Source: Nonlabens xiamenensis (GTDB lineage Bacteria > Bacteroidota > Bacteroidia > Flavobacteriales > Flavobacteriaceae). From it: DNA of 64,000 nt. The translations under genes were made by a program, and so were the position numbers. How positions within the stretch are numbered: the stretch's first letter is position 1; each line of letters begins with the position of its first letter. The stretch is from contig NZ_RMVE01000003.1 of NCBI RefSeq assembly GCF_003865345.1, positions 124,001 through 188,000 of the forward strand, read 5' to 3'. Below the pieces are notes generated by a model. It was not told the origin of the DNA. It made no database searches and saw nothing but the letters and a program-made list of their open reading frames with translations. This document shows, in pieces, positions 45,107 through 53,816 of this stretch.

Positions 45107-46486
45107 TTACTCCAAAATGTTGATGGCCTTGGCATTAACAAATTCCTTGATACCAAACCCACCATGCTCACGACCATAGCCGCTATCTTTTACTCCGCCA
45201 AAGGGCATATCTACCTGCGCTAAACCAAACGAATTGATAAATACCATACCTGTATCAAAATGATCTCGAGCTAATTCGACCGCTTTTTCTTGGTCTTTGG
45301 TAAAAATTCCTCCTCCTAATCCAAAACGGCTGTCATTGGCAATACGCATAGCATCCTCTTGATCCTTAGCTTTGATTAAAGAAGCCACTGGACCAAATAA
45401 TTCCTCATCATAGGCAGGTTGCCCAGGCTTTACGTTCCCCAATACCGTAGATGGGTAATAATAGCCATCACCATCTGGCAGAGCCCCACCACAAAGTACC
45501 TCTGCTCCGTTGTTGACACTTTCCTTCACTTGGTCATGAAGCTTTTCCCTTAGGTCCTTACGTGCCATAGGTCCTAATTGCGAACTCTCGTCTGTGGGGT
45601 CACCATGTTTGATTTTACTCATTCTTTCCACAAAGCCTTTTTTGAAGGTATCGTAGACCTGGCCTACAACTATAAAACGCTTAGCAGCAACACATGTCTC
45701 TCCATTGTTATAAATTCTACCGTTGGTACAGGTTTTTACAGCCATTTCAACATCCGCGTCTTCTAAAACTATATACGCATCATTACTACCCAGTTCCATC
45801 ACGGTTTTTTTTATGGCCTTGCCTGCCTTCTCAGCGATTCCACTACCTGCTCCTGCGCTCCCAGTAAAAGTTACTCCCCTTACTAAGTCATGAGCTATAA
45901 TCTCGTCACTGGTGTCGTGATCAATCACTAATACGGTAAAGAGGTGTTTGGGAAGCCCAGCCTCTTCAAAAATTTCTTGAAGTTTAAGGGCACATCCAGT
46001 TACGTTTTCAGCATGTTTTAACAAAACACCATTTCCCGCCATCAAATTAACAATGGCATATCGAATAACTTGATAAGCTGGAAAATTCCAAGGTTGGATA
46101 CCGTAGATGACGCCAAGAGGTGAATAAGTGACAATACCTTTTCCTCCATCTGCAAGTTCCTTGGTTTCGTCCTGTAATTCTTCTGGTCCAGTTTGGGCGG
46201 TATAGTCACAGATCCCAATACATAAATCCATTTCTTGGTGACCTTGTTTGATCAATTTCCCCATTTCTTGGGTCATTAATTTGGCGAAAGATTCTTTGTG
46301 TTCTTCCAGCTTCTTGCCGATATTTTTTATAATCGACGCCCTGTGGTCAAATGACTGTCTCTTCCAATTTAGAAATGCATTGTGAGAATTGGTTACAGCC
46401 TCAATAGCTTTGTCCCTAGACATCAAATTGTAACTTTGTATTTCTTTTCCCGTGGCTGGGTTGATAGTGGTAATTGAATGACTCAT
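45107..46486 (-). CDS. NAD(P)-dependent aldehyde / succinate-semialdehyde dehydrogenase
   Basis: This is a 459-residue protein. YGIQPWNFPAYQVIR, VTFTGSAGAGSGIAEKAGK (cofactor loop), MELGSNDAYIV (the general-base Glu) and NNGETCVAAKRF (the nucleophile Cys) are all intact. The short N-terminus and the sequence around PWNFPAYQVIRYA are closest to GabD/Sad-like succinate-semialdehyde dehydrogenases of Bacteroidota. The real substrate is not certain. An alcohol dehydrogenase gene on the same strand lies 190 nt upstream, so the two may act on one alcohol-aldehyde-acid route. Confidence 0.92.
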   Translation of the reverse strand: MSHSITTINPATGKEIQSYNLMSRDKAIEAVTNSHNAFLNWKRQSFDHRASIIKNIGKKLEEHKESFAKLMTQEMGKLIKQGHQEMDLCIGICDYTAQTGPEELQDETKELADGGKGIVTYSPLGVIYGIQPWNFPAYQVIRYAIVNLMAGNGVLLKHAENVTGCALKLQEIFEEAGLPKHLFTVLVIDHDTSDEIIAHDLVRGVTFTGSAGAGSGIAEKAGKAIKKTVMELGSNDAYIVLEDADVEMAVKTCTNGRIYNNGETCVAAKRFIVVGQVYDTFKKGFVERMSKIKHGDPTDESSQLGPMARKDLREKLHDQVKESVNNGAEVLCGGALPDGDGYYYPSTVLGNVKPGQPAYDEELFGPVASLIKAKDQEDAMRIANDSRFGLGGGIFTKDQEKAVELARDHFDTGMVFINSFGLAQVDMPFGGVKDSGYGREHGGFGIKEFVNAKAINILE

Positions 46487-46676
46487 AGTTTTTATTTTAA
46501 ATGTAAACTATTAAAAGCCCAGGCTTAGTTAACGGTCTACCAACAAACACGGAGTAAGCGTTAATTTTGGGACAATTAATCGTCACTGCCTCCATCTCAT
46601 CTCTCTCGCTCTACCTATGGTATATTAAAAAAGTTTGGGAATGACCCCAACCTTTGTAAGCAACAGCCTGTTGGCC

Positions 46677-47735
46677 CTAATTTTTCAGCGACTGCATATC
46701 GATCACAAATCTATATTTCACATCACTGTCTTGCACCCGTTGGAACGCTGTATTTATTTCGTCCATTCGAATCATTTCCACATCACAGGTAATATTTTTT
46801 TCACCACAGAAATCCAGCATCTCTTGAGTTTCTTTTATACCTCCGATTAAAGATCCAGACACACGCTTTCTACCCATGATCACATTCCCTCCGTGCATTG
46901 GCTCTAGAGGTTCAATAGCACCAACCATACACATCGTGGCATCTCTTTTAAGTAAATTTAAATAAGGGTTGATATCGTGTTTGACGGGTACGGTGTTGAG
47001 AATAAAGTCAAAACTGCCTTTATGTTTATTGAGTTGATCTTCCTCTTTGGATAAGATTACTCCGTCCGCGCCCAGTGCTTTGGCATCCTCTGCTTTATCT
47101 GGAGAGGTGGTAATCATATAGGTTTCTGCGCCCATAGCAGCAGCAAATTTAATCCCCATATGGCCTAAACCACCCAGACCGACAACGCCTACTTTATCTC
47201 CTTTTTTGATATTCCAATGGTTAAGTGGCGAATAAGTAGTAATACCTGCACACAGCAATGGAGCTACCGCTTTGGTATCAATATTTTCAGGAATTTTTAA
47301 TACAAAATCCTCTTGAACGGTAATGCTGGTGGAATATCCACCAAAGGTATGATCACTCTCAGCACCACCAATTCGGTCTTTACCATTATAAGTTCCTGTC
47401 ATGCCGTTCTCACAAAACTGCTCAAGATCCTCTTCGCATGCACTGCATTCCTGACAGGAATCCACCATGCAACCAACGCCGACTAAGTCACCTTCATCGT
47501 ACTTAGAGACGTCTGCTCCTACTTGAACTACTTTCCCGATGATCTCATGACCTGGTACAATGGGATATTTGGCATTTCCCCAATCATTATTCTTGGCGTG
47601 AATATCACTGTGACATACGCCACAATATAGAATCTCTATTTTGACATCATTGGGATTCATATCCCTTCTTTTGATCGTCATTTCCTTTAGATCAGCATCT
47701 TTATCCTGCGCTCCGTAAGCCTTAATTTCTTGCAT
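46677..47735 (-). CDS. Zinc-dependent alcohol dehydrogenase, YahK/CAD-like
   Basis: This is a 352-residue protein. CGVCHSDIHAKNNDWG and GHEIIGKV give the catalytic zinc site, and CQECSACEEDLEQFC carries the structural zinc Cys residues. GLGGLGHMGIKFAAAMGAETYMIT is the NADP-binding Rossmann region. The pattern is that of cinnamyl-alcohol-type aldehyde reductases (YahK), which usually reduce aldehydes with NADPH. An aldehyde-detoxifying role together with the neighbouring aldehyde dehydrogenase is an inference. Confidence 0.92.
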   Translation of the reverse strand: MQEIKAYGAQDKDADLKEMTIKRRDMNPNDVKIEILYCGVCHSDIHAKNNDWGNAKYPIVPGHEIIGKVVQVGADVSKYDEGDLVGVGCMVDSCQECSACEEDLEQFCENGMTGTYNGKDRIGGAESDHTFGGYSTSITVQEDFVLKIPENIDTKAVAPLLCAGITTYSPLNHWNIKKGDKVGVVGLGGLGHMGIKFAAAMGAETYMITTSPDKAEDAKALGADGVILSKEEDQLNKHKGSFDFILNTVPVKHDINPYLNLLKRDATMCMVGAIEPLEPMHGGNVIMGRKRVSGSLIGGIKETQEMLDFCGEKNITCDVEMIRMDEINTAFQRVQDSDVKYRFVIDMQSLKN

Positions 47736-47893
47736 ATTCTTTTTATTTAAAAATAAGGTATCAGTCCTGCTTTAGGGGTTAATAGTGCGTTAAAGCTAGT
47801 GGTATAAATTTGATCGCTAGAAAACACGGTAGAGCCAAGCATCTCTGAAAATCCTATCAAACTGTACCTGAATTCAAAACCTAAAAAGCAGTT

Positions 47894-47901
47894 TATCTTT
47901 G
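47894..47901 (+). promoter_or_regulatory. Candidate -7 box of trmL
   Basis: TATCTTTG fits TAnnTTTG exactly, 12 nt before the chosen ATG 47914. No TTG at the expected -33 distance. Confidence 0.4.
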
Positions 47902-47913
47902 CAGAAAAAATTT

Positions 47914-48369
47914 ATGCCGCTTCACATCGTACTAGTAGAACCGGAAATACATACCAATACGGGTAACATCGGCCGATTGAGCTTGGCAACAGGTGCAGCA
48001 TTGCATCTGGTGAAGCCATTGGGGTTTGAAATTACGGACAAACGCCTGAAGAGAGCTGGGCTGGATTATTGGCAGCATATAGAACTATATATTTACGAAA
48101 GCTTTGATGAATTTCTACAGCGAAACAAGCATAGAACACTGGCCTTGTTGAGTAGTCACGGTAATCAAGATTATACGACTATTCCCTTTAAGGATGACAT
48201 GATGTTGTTATTTGGAAAAGAATCAGCTGGGTTGTCTAAAGCTATTGTTGATCAATTTCCCCAACAGGTATATAAAATCCCCCTTCACAGTCCCCATATC
48301 CGTAGTATCAACTTGGCCAACGCGGTTGCTGTTACTGTTTATGAGGGATTACGGCAGTTACGAGCATAA
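47914..48369 (+). CDS. trmL: tRNA (cytidine/uridine-34 2'-O)-methyltransferase
   Basis: This is a 151-residue SPOUT (trefoil-knot) methyltransferase. ATG 47914 (MPLHIVLVEPEIHTNTGNIGR) is preferred over a TTG at 47899. EPEIHTNTGNIGRLS is the conserved N-terminal motif, LLFGKESAGLSK forms the SAM-binding knot and RSINLANAVAVTVYE the C-terminal knot motif. The family methylates the ribose of the wobble base of leucine tRNAs. It converges on the OmpA-type gene with a shared terminator. Confidence 0.95.
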   Translation: MPLHIVLVEPEIHTNTGNIGRLSLATGAALHLVKPLGFEITDKRLKRAGLDYWQHIELYIYESFDEFLQRNKHRTLALLSSHGNQDYTTIPFKDDMMLLFGKESAGLSKAIVDQFPQQVYKIPLHSPHIRSINLANAVAVTVYEGLRQLRA

Positions 48370-48400
48370 AAAAAACCTGCCTTCAAAAAAGCAGGTTTTA
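48370..48400. terminator. Shared terminator of trmL and the OmpA-type gene
   Basis: AAAACCTGC and GCAGGTTTT make a 9-bp stem with a 10-nt loop, between convergent genes. Confidence 0.82.
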
Positions 48401-48418
48401 ATTAGTATTGATGGCAAA

Positions 48419-49105
48419 TTATTGCTTGGCCTCCATTTCAGCCTCACGACGCATTTCTTCTCCAGCGACGATACCGATCTCTACCCTTCTATTTTGGGCA
48501 CGACCTTCTGGGGTATCATTCGTAGCTACTGGATTACTTTCACCACTATAAGTCATGGCGATACGACTCATAGGAATACCATGTGTTCCTAAGTAATCTC
48601 TTACACTAGCAGCACGCTTTCGCGAAAGCTCCATATTGTAATCTGCACTACCCTGGCTGTCAGTATGACCAGACACCAAAACTTCGGTTCCTGGATATTC
48701 ATTCATGACATTTAATAATTTATCCAAAGTGGCTTTCGAAGATTCATTCAATGAAGATTGATTTGTCGCAAACTTTACTCCGCTACCCTCGTCAAAAGTC
48801 ACCACAATACCCTCTCCTACACGTTCAACTTCTGCACCTGGCAAAGTAGCTTCAATTTCCTGCGCTTGCTTGTCCATTTTACGACCGATGATATTTCCTG
48901 CTACACCACCGACAACTGCACCGATCACGGCACCTTCAGTTTGATTATCTCCATCTCCCACGTTGTTTCCAATGATCATCCCCAATACAGCACCACCAGC
49001 CGCTCCAATAGCGGTTCCACGTTGCTGTTTGTTTGTATTCTGAAGGGATTGACAACTTGTTGCCAGTAATATAGATAAGGCAAATATTGCTATTCTAGTT
49101 TTCAT
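48419..49105 (-). CDS. OmpA-family lipoprotein with glycine-zipper region
   Basis: This is a 228-residue protein. The signal ends LLATSC (lipidated Cys at about 18). Residues about 30-75 are glycine-zipper repeats (IGAAGGAVLGMIIGNNVGDG; GAVVGGVAGNIIGRKMD) that can insert in or line a membrane. Residues about 105-215 are an OmpA C-terminal domain with VSGHTDSQGSADYN and LSRKRAASVRDYL, which binds peptidoglycan. It probably ties the outer membrane to the wall. A copy of the 14-bp palindrome encodes part of ELSRKRA. It is in one transcript with a lipocalin-like gene. Confidence 0.92.
   Translation of the reverse strand: MKTRIAIFALSILLATSCQSLQNTNKQQRGTAIGAAGGAVLGMIIGNNVGDGDNQTEGAVIGAVVGGVAGNIIGRKMDKQAQEIEATLPGAEVERVGEGIVVTFDEGSGVKFATNQSSLNESSKATLDKLLNVMNEYPGTEVLVSGHTDSQGSADYNMELSRKRAASVRDYLGTHGIPMSRIAMTYSGESNPVATNDTPEGRAQNRRVEIGIVAGEEMRREAEMEAKQ
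48616..48629. repeat. Palindrome GCTTTCGCGAAAGC in the OmpA-type gene
   Basis: An exact 14-bp copy, encoding part of ELSRKRA on the - strand. Confidence 0.95.
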
Positions 49106-49137
49106 AAGTTTTGATTTAATATTATATAGTTTTTGGT

Positions 49138-49617
49138 TTACTCAGAGACCTTAATAAAATTCATATTGACATTGATTGACTTTCCGTATATGCTGGCTGG
49201 AATGGTCCATGTCATAGCATATTCAGAAAGGTTCGACACCTGAACACTATAACCAGCATTAGTTTCAGATTTGTAATCATCACCGGTAACTTTGATCAGT
49301 AGGTTTCCTTCAACAAAGTCCTCATTACCAGGAACAGTCCAGATGAATTTACGTTCTCCGGTATTGCAATTGATGTCATTAATTGTATAGGTACCACGAT
49401 TATTATTGGCCACAAAATACCAGTCGCTGCCTTCAAAACAGTCGGCAGACACATCCTGTAATAAAATGGTTTCTGCATCTTCTACACCATCATAAGTGAC
49501 ACTTTGGATGGTCCAGTTCCCCCTAACGGTTCGTTCTTTTTGCTTAACTGCATTGGTAGTACTTCCACAACTTATGAGAAATAAGCTTAGCACAATTCCA
49601 AATATTGATTTTTTCAT
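49138..49617 (-). CDS. Lipocalin-like lipoprotein
   Basis: This is a 159-residue protein. I chose ATG 49617 (MKKSIFGIVLSLFLISCGST), which starts a lipoprotein signal with the Cys at about 17; a longer frame from 49635 is less likely. The mature part opens with RGNWTIQSVTYDGVEDAE, the typical lipocalin-like start (GxW motif). A beta-rich sequence follows, with CFEGSDWYFVANNNRGTY. Ligand unknown. It lies 32 nt upstream of the OmpA-type lipoprotein, on the same strand, so they probably form an operon of envelope proteins. Confidence 0.82.
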   Translation of the reverse strand: MKKSIFGIVLSLFLISCGSTTNAVKQKERTVRGNWTIQSVTYDGVEDAETILLQDVSADCFEGSDWYFVANNNRGTYTINDINCNTGERKFIWTVPGNEDFVEGNLLIKVTGDDYKSETNAGYSVQVSNLSEYAMTWTIPASIYGKSINVNMNFIKVSE

Positions 49618-49942
49618 GATTAATATAATTTTCAATCAAAATTAAATAGGTGTAGGAAAGAAAAATGAGATATTAACCAAGTTTAACTAAAATAGGTTAA
49701 GATATTGTAAATTAAAGAGAGTTCAAATACGCATTTGAAAACCTGGCGGTGAGACTGACCAACCTTGTAAGAGTGAATATATTTTTATACCTCCAGATGT
49801 GACGAATTATCGGTAAGAAATTGTAGCTTAAAAGAATGAAGCAACCATCAACCTACCTGCCAATGAAGAAATGTAGAAGATTTAGGGCAAAAAAAAGACC
49901 CATCAAATTTTGATGGGTCTTGAAAATGATATAATGGTGACC
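49618..49942. other. Spacer upstream of the lipocalin-like gene
   Basis: These 325 nt hold no gene. The cold-shock terminator lies at the right end (49891-49921). The rest is AT-rich upstream region of the - strand lipocalin-like gene, with no convincing promoter box. Confidence 0.4.
49891..49921 (-). terminator. Terminator of the cold-shock gene
   Basis: A perfect palindromic stem, AAGACCCATCAAA and TTTGATGGGTCTT, is followed by a T-run on the - strand, just downstream of the cold-shock stop codon. Confidence 0.92.
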
Positions 49943-50137
49943 TTAGTCGATCACTCTTACATTAACGGCATTAAGCCCTTTTCTTCCTTCTTTAAGTTCA
50001 AATTCTACTTTGTCGCCTTCACGGATCTCGTCGATAAGACCTGTTGCGTGAGCAAAATGCTCAGTTCCGGTTTCTTCTTCAGTGATGAACCCAAAACCTT
50101 TGGCGTCGTTGTAAAATTTTACGGTACCTGTACTCAT
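49943..50137 (-). CDS. Cold-shock protein, CspA family
   Basis: This is a 64-residue single cold-shock domain. GTVKFYNDAKGFGFITEEE contains RNP1 (KGFGFI) and the nucleic-acid-binding aromatic residues; HFAHATGL is a slightly changed RNP2 (usual VFVHFS). It binds single-stranded RNA or DNA and relieves RNA structure at low temperature. It has a textbook promoter and a strong terminator, so it is a highly expressed single gene. Confidence 0.95.
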   Translation of the reverse strand: MSTGTVKFYNDAKGFGFITEEETGTEHFAHATGLIDEIREGDKVEFELKEGRKGLNAVNVRVID

Positions 50138-50164
50138 GATAAAAATTTATAATTAATTAAGGTA

Positions 50165-50194
50165 CAAAGATAGTTTTTAATAGATCAGCATCAA
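50165..50194 (-). promoter_or_regulatory. Promoter of the cold-shock gene
   Basis: On the - strand, TTG (50194-50192) is followed after 19 nt by TATCTTTG (50172-50165), exactly the Bacteroidota consensus TTG-N19-TAnnTTTG, about 28 nt upstream of the start codon. It is the clearest promoter in the window. Confidence 0.75.
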
Positions 50195-50383
50195 CATTTT
50201 AACTCAATTATTTGAAAATATATTTCAAATCGTTAAATTCCTTTATAAATCTTAGCCATTTTACGCCATCTAATGATACCCTTTAAAATTTAACGCTTCG
50301 TTTGAAAATAGCTAGACATCCATTGGAGCAAATATCTCTCTGTTATCGTTATTCCCATTTTTTGCGTTTATCTGAATTGCTTT

Positions 50384-50422
50384 TAAAAAAATAAGTCCAA
50401 TCCGCACTGGCGAACTGGACTT
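50384..50422 (-). terminator. Terminator of the Hsp20 gene
   Basis: AAGTCCA and TGGACTT form the outer stem, with a long inner loop that may also pair, followed on the - strand by a run of T. Confidence 0.7.
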
Positions 50423-50442
50423 ATCGTATTGGTGATTTCGTC

Positions 50443-50871
50443 TTATTTAAGAGATATCATCCTTTTAGGTTGAGGTAAGGCTTCTTCTTTTTTAGGAAGA
50501 CTAATACTCAAGATTCCATTTTCATAAGAAGCGTCAATCTTGTCCTGATTAATGCTCTCAGGCAGGTTAAAGCTTCTTTTAAAAGATTGCTTGTGGAATT
50601 CCTTACGAGTAAATTGCTCGGTTGTATCCTCATTAGTAGTCTCTACTTCAGAAGAAATGGTCAAAAGATCTTGATCAACCTCAATTTGAACATCTTCCTT
50701 TTTAAAGCCTGGAATACTCATTTCCAACACAAAAGATTCATCCTTTTCAGAAATATTGACGGCTGGAACAAAACTTTTTGCAGTGACAGTTCCACCCAAA
50801 AAGTCATTGTTAAACATCTCATCAATCAAAGTTGGCAACCAATTGTTTGTTGTTCTATGTGCAAGTTTCAT
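50443..50871 (-). CDS. Small heat-shock protein (Hsp20/alpha-crystallin)
   Basis: This is a 142-residue protein. ATG 50871 (MKLAHRTTNNWLPTLIDEMF) fits the family start; the longer frame from 50922 is not needed. The alpha-crystallin domain covers about residues 35-130 (FVPAVNISEKDESFVLEMSI and GFKKEDVQIEVDQDLLTIS), with the conserved NGILSISLPKK near the C-terminus that makes inter-dimer contacts. It acts as an ATP-independent holdase chaperone. It is single and followed by a terminator. Confidence 0.95.
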   Translation of the reverse strand: MKLAHRTTNNWLPTLIDEMFNNDFLGGTVTAKSFVPAVNISEKDESFVLEMSIPGFKKEDVQIEVDQDLLTISSEVETTNEDTTEQFTRKEFHKQSFKRSFNLPESINQDKIDASYENGILSISLPKKEEALPQPKRMISLK

Positions 50872-50979
50872 GATATTAATTTTAAAAGTTATTTGACTTG
50901 TACCAGACAAATAAAATACCATTCACAAAACAAGACATAATGTCGTTAAATCAAGCTTGAACGCATGACAAGATGACAA

Positions 50980-51390
50980 TTAGTTTTGATTAGATACATG
51001 AATCTGCATCAGTTCAGAGGGAGGAATATCTCCGTGGGGATATTTGGACATCGTTTTTAACAAAGCATCAATAGTAGTCTTTCGGAAACCAAATTGAAGA
51101 CCGACTTCATGTAACAACTGCAATTCCTGATCATCCACATGACCATCAATATGCATCATCAACATCATGCGGTGAAAATGAACAATACGCTTTGTGTAAT
51201 CTTGAGGTACTACAGTTTTTAAATTTTCTGGATTCTTCAGCATATGCTGAACTTCCTGACCACCTATTTCCATGCGTTTTGCCACACTCGTAATGAAGGC
51301 AATTTCCTCCTTTTGAAGTTGCCCATCCGCTAGTGCCATCTGTATAAGCGCACCTAAAATCTGCTTTCTTTCTTCCGTAGTATAGGTCAT
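50980..51390 (-). CDS. TerB-like protein
   Basis: This is a 136-residue all-helical protein. It has two acidic motifs of the TerB/tellurite-resistance fold: MALADGQLQKEE (about residues 18-29) and HIDGHVDDQEL (about 79-89), whose Asp and Glu residues may bind a metal ion. The family is widespread in stress-response and phage-defence contexts, but no ter genes lie nearby, so function is unknown. Start ATG 51390. Confidence 0.82.
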   Translation of the reverse strand: MTYTTEERKQILGALIQMALADGQLQKEEIAFITSVAKRMEIGGQEVQHMLKNPENLKTVVPQDYTKRIVHFHRMMLMMHIDGHVDDQELQLLHEVGLQFGFRKTTIDALLKTMSKYPHGDIPPSELMQIHVSNQN

Positions 51391-51466
51391 AAGATATATA
51401 GTAAGGACCGTGAAAATAAGAATAACTTAGGATTTACTTACTCTGCTGGATCGTACTTTTAAGCCT

Positions 51467-52771
51467 ATGAAGGCACTTTACCTAAGAATTAAATCATTTT
51501 TCAATACCCTAACCAGCAGCATCGCGTTCTACCCTACCTTTTACGCCATTACAGCCATTTTGTTTGCTTTGGTCATGAAATGGGCAGAAGGACAAAATAT
51601 TTCTGGTTTCCTACAAGAAAATGTCCCCACCTTGGTCATCGATGATATCGAGACGGCAAGAAATATCCTCACCACCTTAATTGCCAGCGGGGTTTCAATG
51701 TTGGTATTTTCCTTCTCTATGGTAATGCTGTTGCTGAGTCAGGCGGCGGCCAATTACTCTCCTCGTGTCTTACCTAGCTTGATCTCTAATCGCAGGCATC
51801 AATATATTCTAGGAACTTTCCTCGCTACTATTCTTTATAACATTATCACCATCATCAGTATAGAGCCTGATGGGAAAGATTATCAATTACCAGGTTTTTC
51901 GGTACTTCTAGGTATCTTGAGTTCGATCACTGCTATCGCAGCTTTTGTGTACTTTATTCATAGCATTTCCACTAGCATTCAGATCAACAGCATACTGAAA
52001 AATATTTATCACATGTCTCGCAATCGCCTGGAGCAGCTGATTACTTCTGACAAAACAGACAATGATTTTCCAGCCACTTCTGATTGGTTTCTTTACGAGA
52101 CAAGAAAAAGCGGAACGATCCAAAATATCAGTATCCCAGGATTGCTAAAAATGGCTGATCAATTGGACAACCGATTCGAAATCCTCATCACCAAAGGTGA
52201 ATACATCCTTGAAAAATCTGAGATGTTTAAATCAGAGAAAGAACTCAACGAAAATGAACTAAAAGAGGTATATAAAAATTTTAATTATTCCGAATCTGAA
52301 TTAGTCCGTGACAATTATGTGCTCGGATTCAAGCAAATTACTGAAATTGGCGTTAAGGCCATGTCCCCTGGAATAAATGATCCAGGCACTGCTATCGATA
52401 CCATTGACTACCTCACCGACTTAATCGCCTTACGCATGCTCAAGCAAGACTATGATGTAGTGGTCAATAAAGACGATCAGCCTACTTTAAGTTTGGCCGT
52501 GGTGAATTTTGATCATTTGCTCTATAATTTTTTGGCCGCATACCGCAATTACTGCAAACACGACTTGAATGTGATGCACAGGTTGCTGTCTATGTTATTA
52601 AAGTGTTTAAACAAGCAGAGCTGCGACGCAAGTTATTATAAGGTCCTGCATCGGGAAGCCTCTTTAATGATCAAGGATGCCGAAGACTCCGTGGGGAATA
52701 GTTTTGATCTTGAAGTTCTTCATTCTATTTATGACTCCATTGAACTCACCTACCAATCGCTTCAAAAATAG
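51467..52771 (+). CDS. DUF2254 membrane protein
   Basis: This is a 434-residue protein with four transmembrane segments in the first 180 residues (about 20-40, 68-90, 110-135 and 145-170). NYSPRVLPSLISNRRHQYILGTFLATILYN is a DUF2254 signature. The C-terminal half is soluble and helical, with GVKAMSPGINDPGTAIDTIDYL, another conserved segment of this family. Biochemical function is not known. It is divergent from the TerB-like gene. Confidence 0.9.
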   Translation: MKALYLRIKSFFNTLTSSIAFYPTFYAITAILFALVMKWAEGQNISGFLQENVPTLVIDDIETARNILTTLIASGVSMLVFSFSMVMLLLSQAAANYSPRVLPSLISNRRHQYILGTFLATILYNIITIISIEPDGKDYQLPGFSVLLGILSSITAIAAFVYFIHSISTSIQINSILKNIYHMSRNRLEQLITSDKTDNDFPATSDWFLYETRKSGTIQNISIPGLLKMADQLDNRFEILITKGEYILEKSEMFKSEKELNENELKEVYKNFNYSESELVRDNYVLGFKQITEIGVKAMSPGINDPGTAIDTIDYLTDLIALRMLKQDYDVVVNKDDQPTLSLAVVNFDHLLYNFLAAYRNYCKHDLNVMHRLLSMLLKCLNKQSCDASYYKVLHREASLMIKDAEDSVGNSFDLEVLHSIYDSIELTYQSLQK

Positions 52772-52872
52772 AATCTTGTTCATTCATGCGTTAAAACATT
52801 AAAAAGAAGATGATAAAGGCTGTTAAATCAACCCATTACTAATGATCAATCGCTTATCTTTAAAAGAAAACC

Positions 52873-53145
52873 ATGAAAAAAGATAAGAAATACCAATCCG
52901 ATGTAACCGAACAGGATAAAGAAATTTTAGGAGATCGTTCTGGAAATCTGAGAAATGACGGTGGGGATGATCGTTTATTGAAGCATAGAGAGGAAGAAAC
53001 AGACTTTGCCGCCGAAGGTTTGGACATAGCTTCTAGAGCCAACAGTGCTACAAAAAACCCGAATCCAATTAAAGATGAAGAAAATAAACACTACAGTGTT
53101 TCTGGAGAACGCCATCAAAACCTAGAAGAACGCGAACGACCGTAA
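52873..53145 (+). CDS. Small hydrophilic hypothetical protein
   Basis: This is a 90-residue, highly charged protein (Asp, Glu, Lys, Arg and Asn over half of it), with RSGNLRNDGGDDR and DFAAEGLDIASR. No signal peptide or domain. It looks intrinsically disordered, as do small stress-induced proteins, but that is a guess. It has a terminator directly after it, and a start 100 nt after the DUF2254 gene. Confidence 0.65.
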   Translation: MKKDKKYQSDVTEQDKEILGDRSGNLRNDGGDDRLLKHREEETDFAAEGLDIASRANSATKNPNPIKDEENKHYSVSGERHQNLEERERP

Positions 53146-53161
53146 ATAAAGGTTATTTAAT

Positions 53162-53196
53162 AAAAAAAGTGGAGCTATCATGCTCCACTTTTTTTT
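53162..53196. terminator. Shared terminator after the small hydrophilic gene
   Basis: A perfect 14-bp stem, AAAAAAAGTGGAGC and GCTCCACTTTTTTT with loop TATCAT, between convergent genes. Confidence 0.92.
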
Positions 53197-53215
53197 ATAG
53201 ATCTGTAAAATAACA

Positions 53216-53647
53216 CTAGACGCGCTGCCAGGTTTGCGTGCGATACAAAAACAGCACATATCCTCTGACCATCAATAAGTCTGGATTGTCTTCATTGAGC
53301 CATATTTTACAATCGTATTTCTTTCCATTCTCAGGGTCAATGATCTCGCCATTTTTATAGGAACTACCTTTTTTCTCCAAACGGCGGATAATCTCTAAGC
53401 CTAATATGGGTTGATCCTTTAAGTCACCAGGACATTCTCTACAAGTTGCATTTGCTGGAGCGTCAGGATCAAGGATTTTAACCACCTTCCCATAGTATCG
53501 ATTTCCTTTCTTATAAATCTCAACGTGGGATTTTACCACGCCAGTTTCATCATCAACCGTCTTCCATGTTCCAGTTATATCTTGTTGTTGCGCTTTCGCG
53601 AAAGCAAAAACCAAGGCCAACAAAATAAAAATATATGTTTTTTTCAT
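53216..53647 (-). CDS. DUF2147 secreted protein
   Basis: This is a 143-residue protein. Start MKKTY (53647) with a signal peptide ending AFAKAQQ. The mature part GTWKTVDDETGVVKSHVEIYKK, GKVVKILDPDAPANATCRECPGD and YDCKIWLNEDNPDLLMVRGYV are typical of DUF2147, an all-beta lipocalin-like family. One palindrome copy lies inside the signal-peptide coding region and gives the residues AFAKA. Function unknown; periplasmic. Confidence 0.9.
   Translation of the reverse strand: MKKTYIFILLALVFAFAKAQQQDITGTWKTVDDETGVVKSHVEIYKKGNRYYGKVVKILDPDAPANATCRECPGDLKDQPILGLEIIRRLEKKGSSYKNGEIIDPENGKKYDCKIWLNEDNPDLLMVRGYVLFLYRTQTWQRV
53592..53605. repeat. Palindrome GCTTTCGCGAAAGC in the DUF2147 gene
   Basis: An exact copy encoding AFAKA at the end of a signal peptide. 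Confidence 0.95.
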
Positions 53648-53664
53648 CACCCTAATATTATATA

Positions 53665-53795
53665 GAAGCCGTCCAAAAAGAAACTTTTTAATGTCGAACT
53701 GAACCTGTCGATATTTTTAACTTCTTGTAATTCAAGACGTATTCGACAAACTCAGCTGGAGAGCATTAATGTTAGTGAACTTTCTAGACGGCTTC
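53665..53795. repeat. MITE-like element with inverted ends
   Basis: The 131-nt segment has terminal inverted repeats: GAAGCCGTC at 53665-53673 and GACGGCTTC at 53787-53795. The inner side continues imperfectly to about 16 bp. Internally it holds CGAACTGAACCTGTCGA and TTCGACAAACTCAGC, words of a type I recall from dispersed repeats in flavobacteria. It contains no gene and fits a short non-autonomous element. Just outside, CTTCGTA and TACGAAG form another small hairpin (53792-53813) at the end of the next - strand gene. Confidence 0.6.
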
Positions 53796-53816
53796 GTATT
53801 TTTTTTTACGAAGGGC

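Larger units (their letters stand above)
50138..50442. other. Spacer with cold-shock promoter and Hsp20 terminator
   Basis: This 305-nt gap has the cold-shock promoter at the left and the Hsp20 terminator at the right. Between about 50200 and 50380 nothing is recognised. Confidence 0.5.

Noticed and set aside
45107-47735. Ethanol or butanol fermentation cluster
   Set aside because: Only one aldehyde and one alcohol dehydrogenase are adjacent, with a 190-nt gap and no other pathway gene.
50980-51390. Tellurite-resistance operon
   Set aside because: Only a lone TerB-like gene is present; no terA, terC, terD or terE neighbours.
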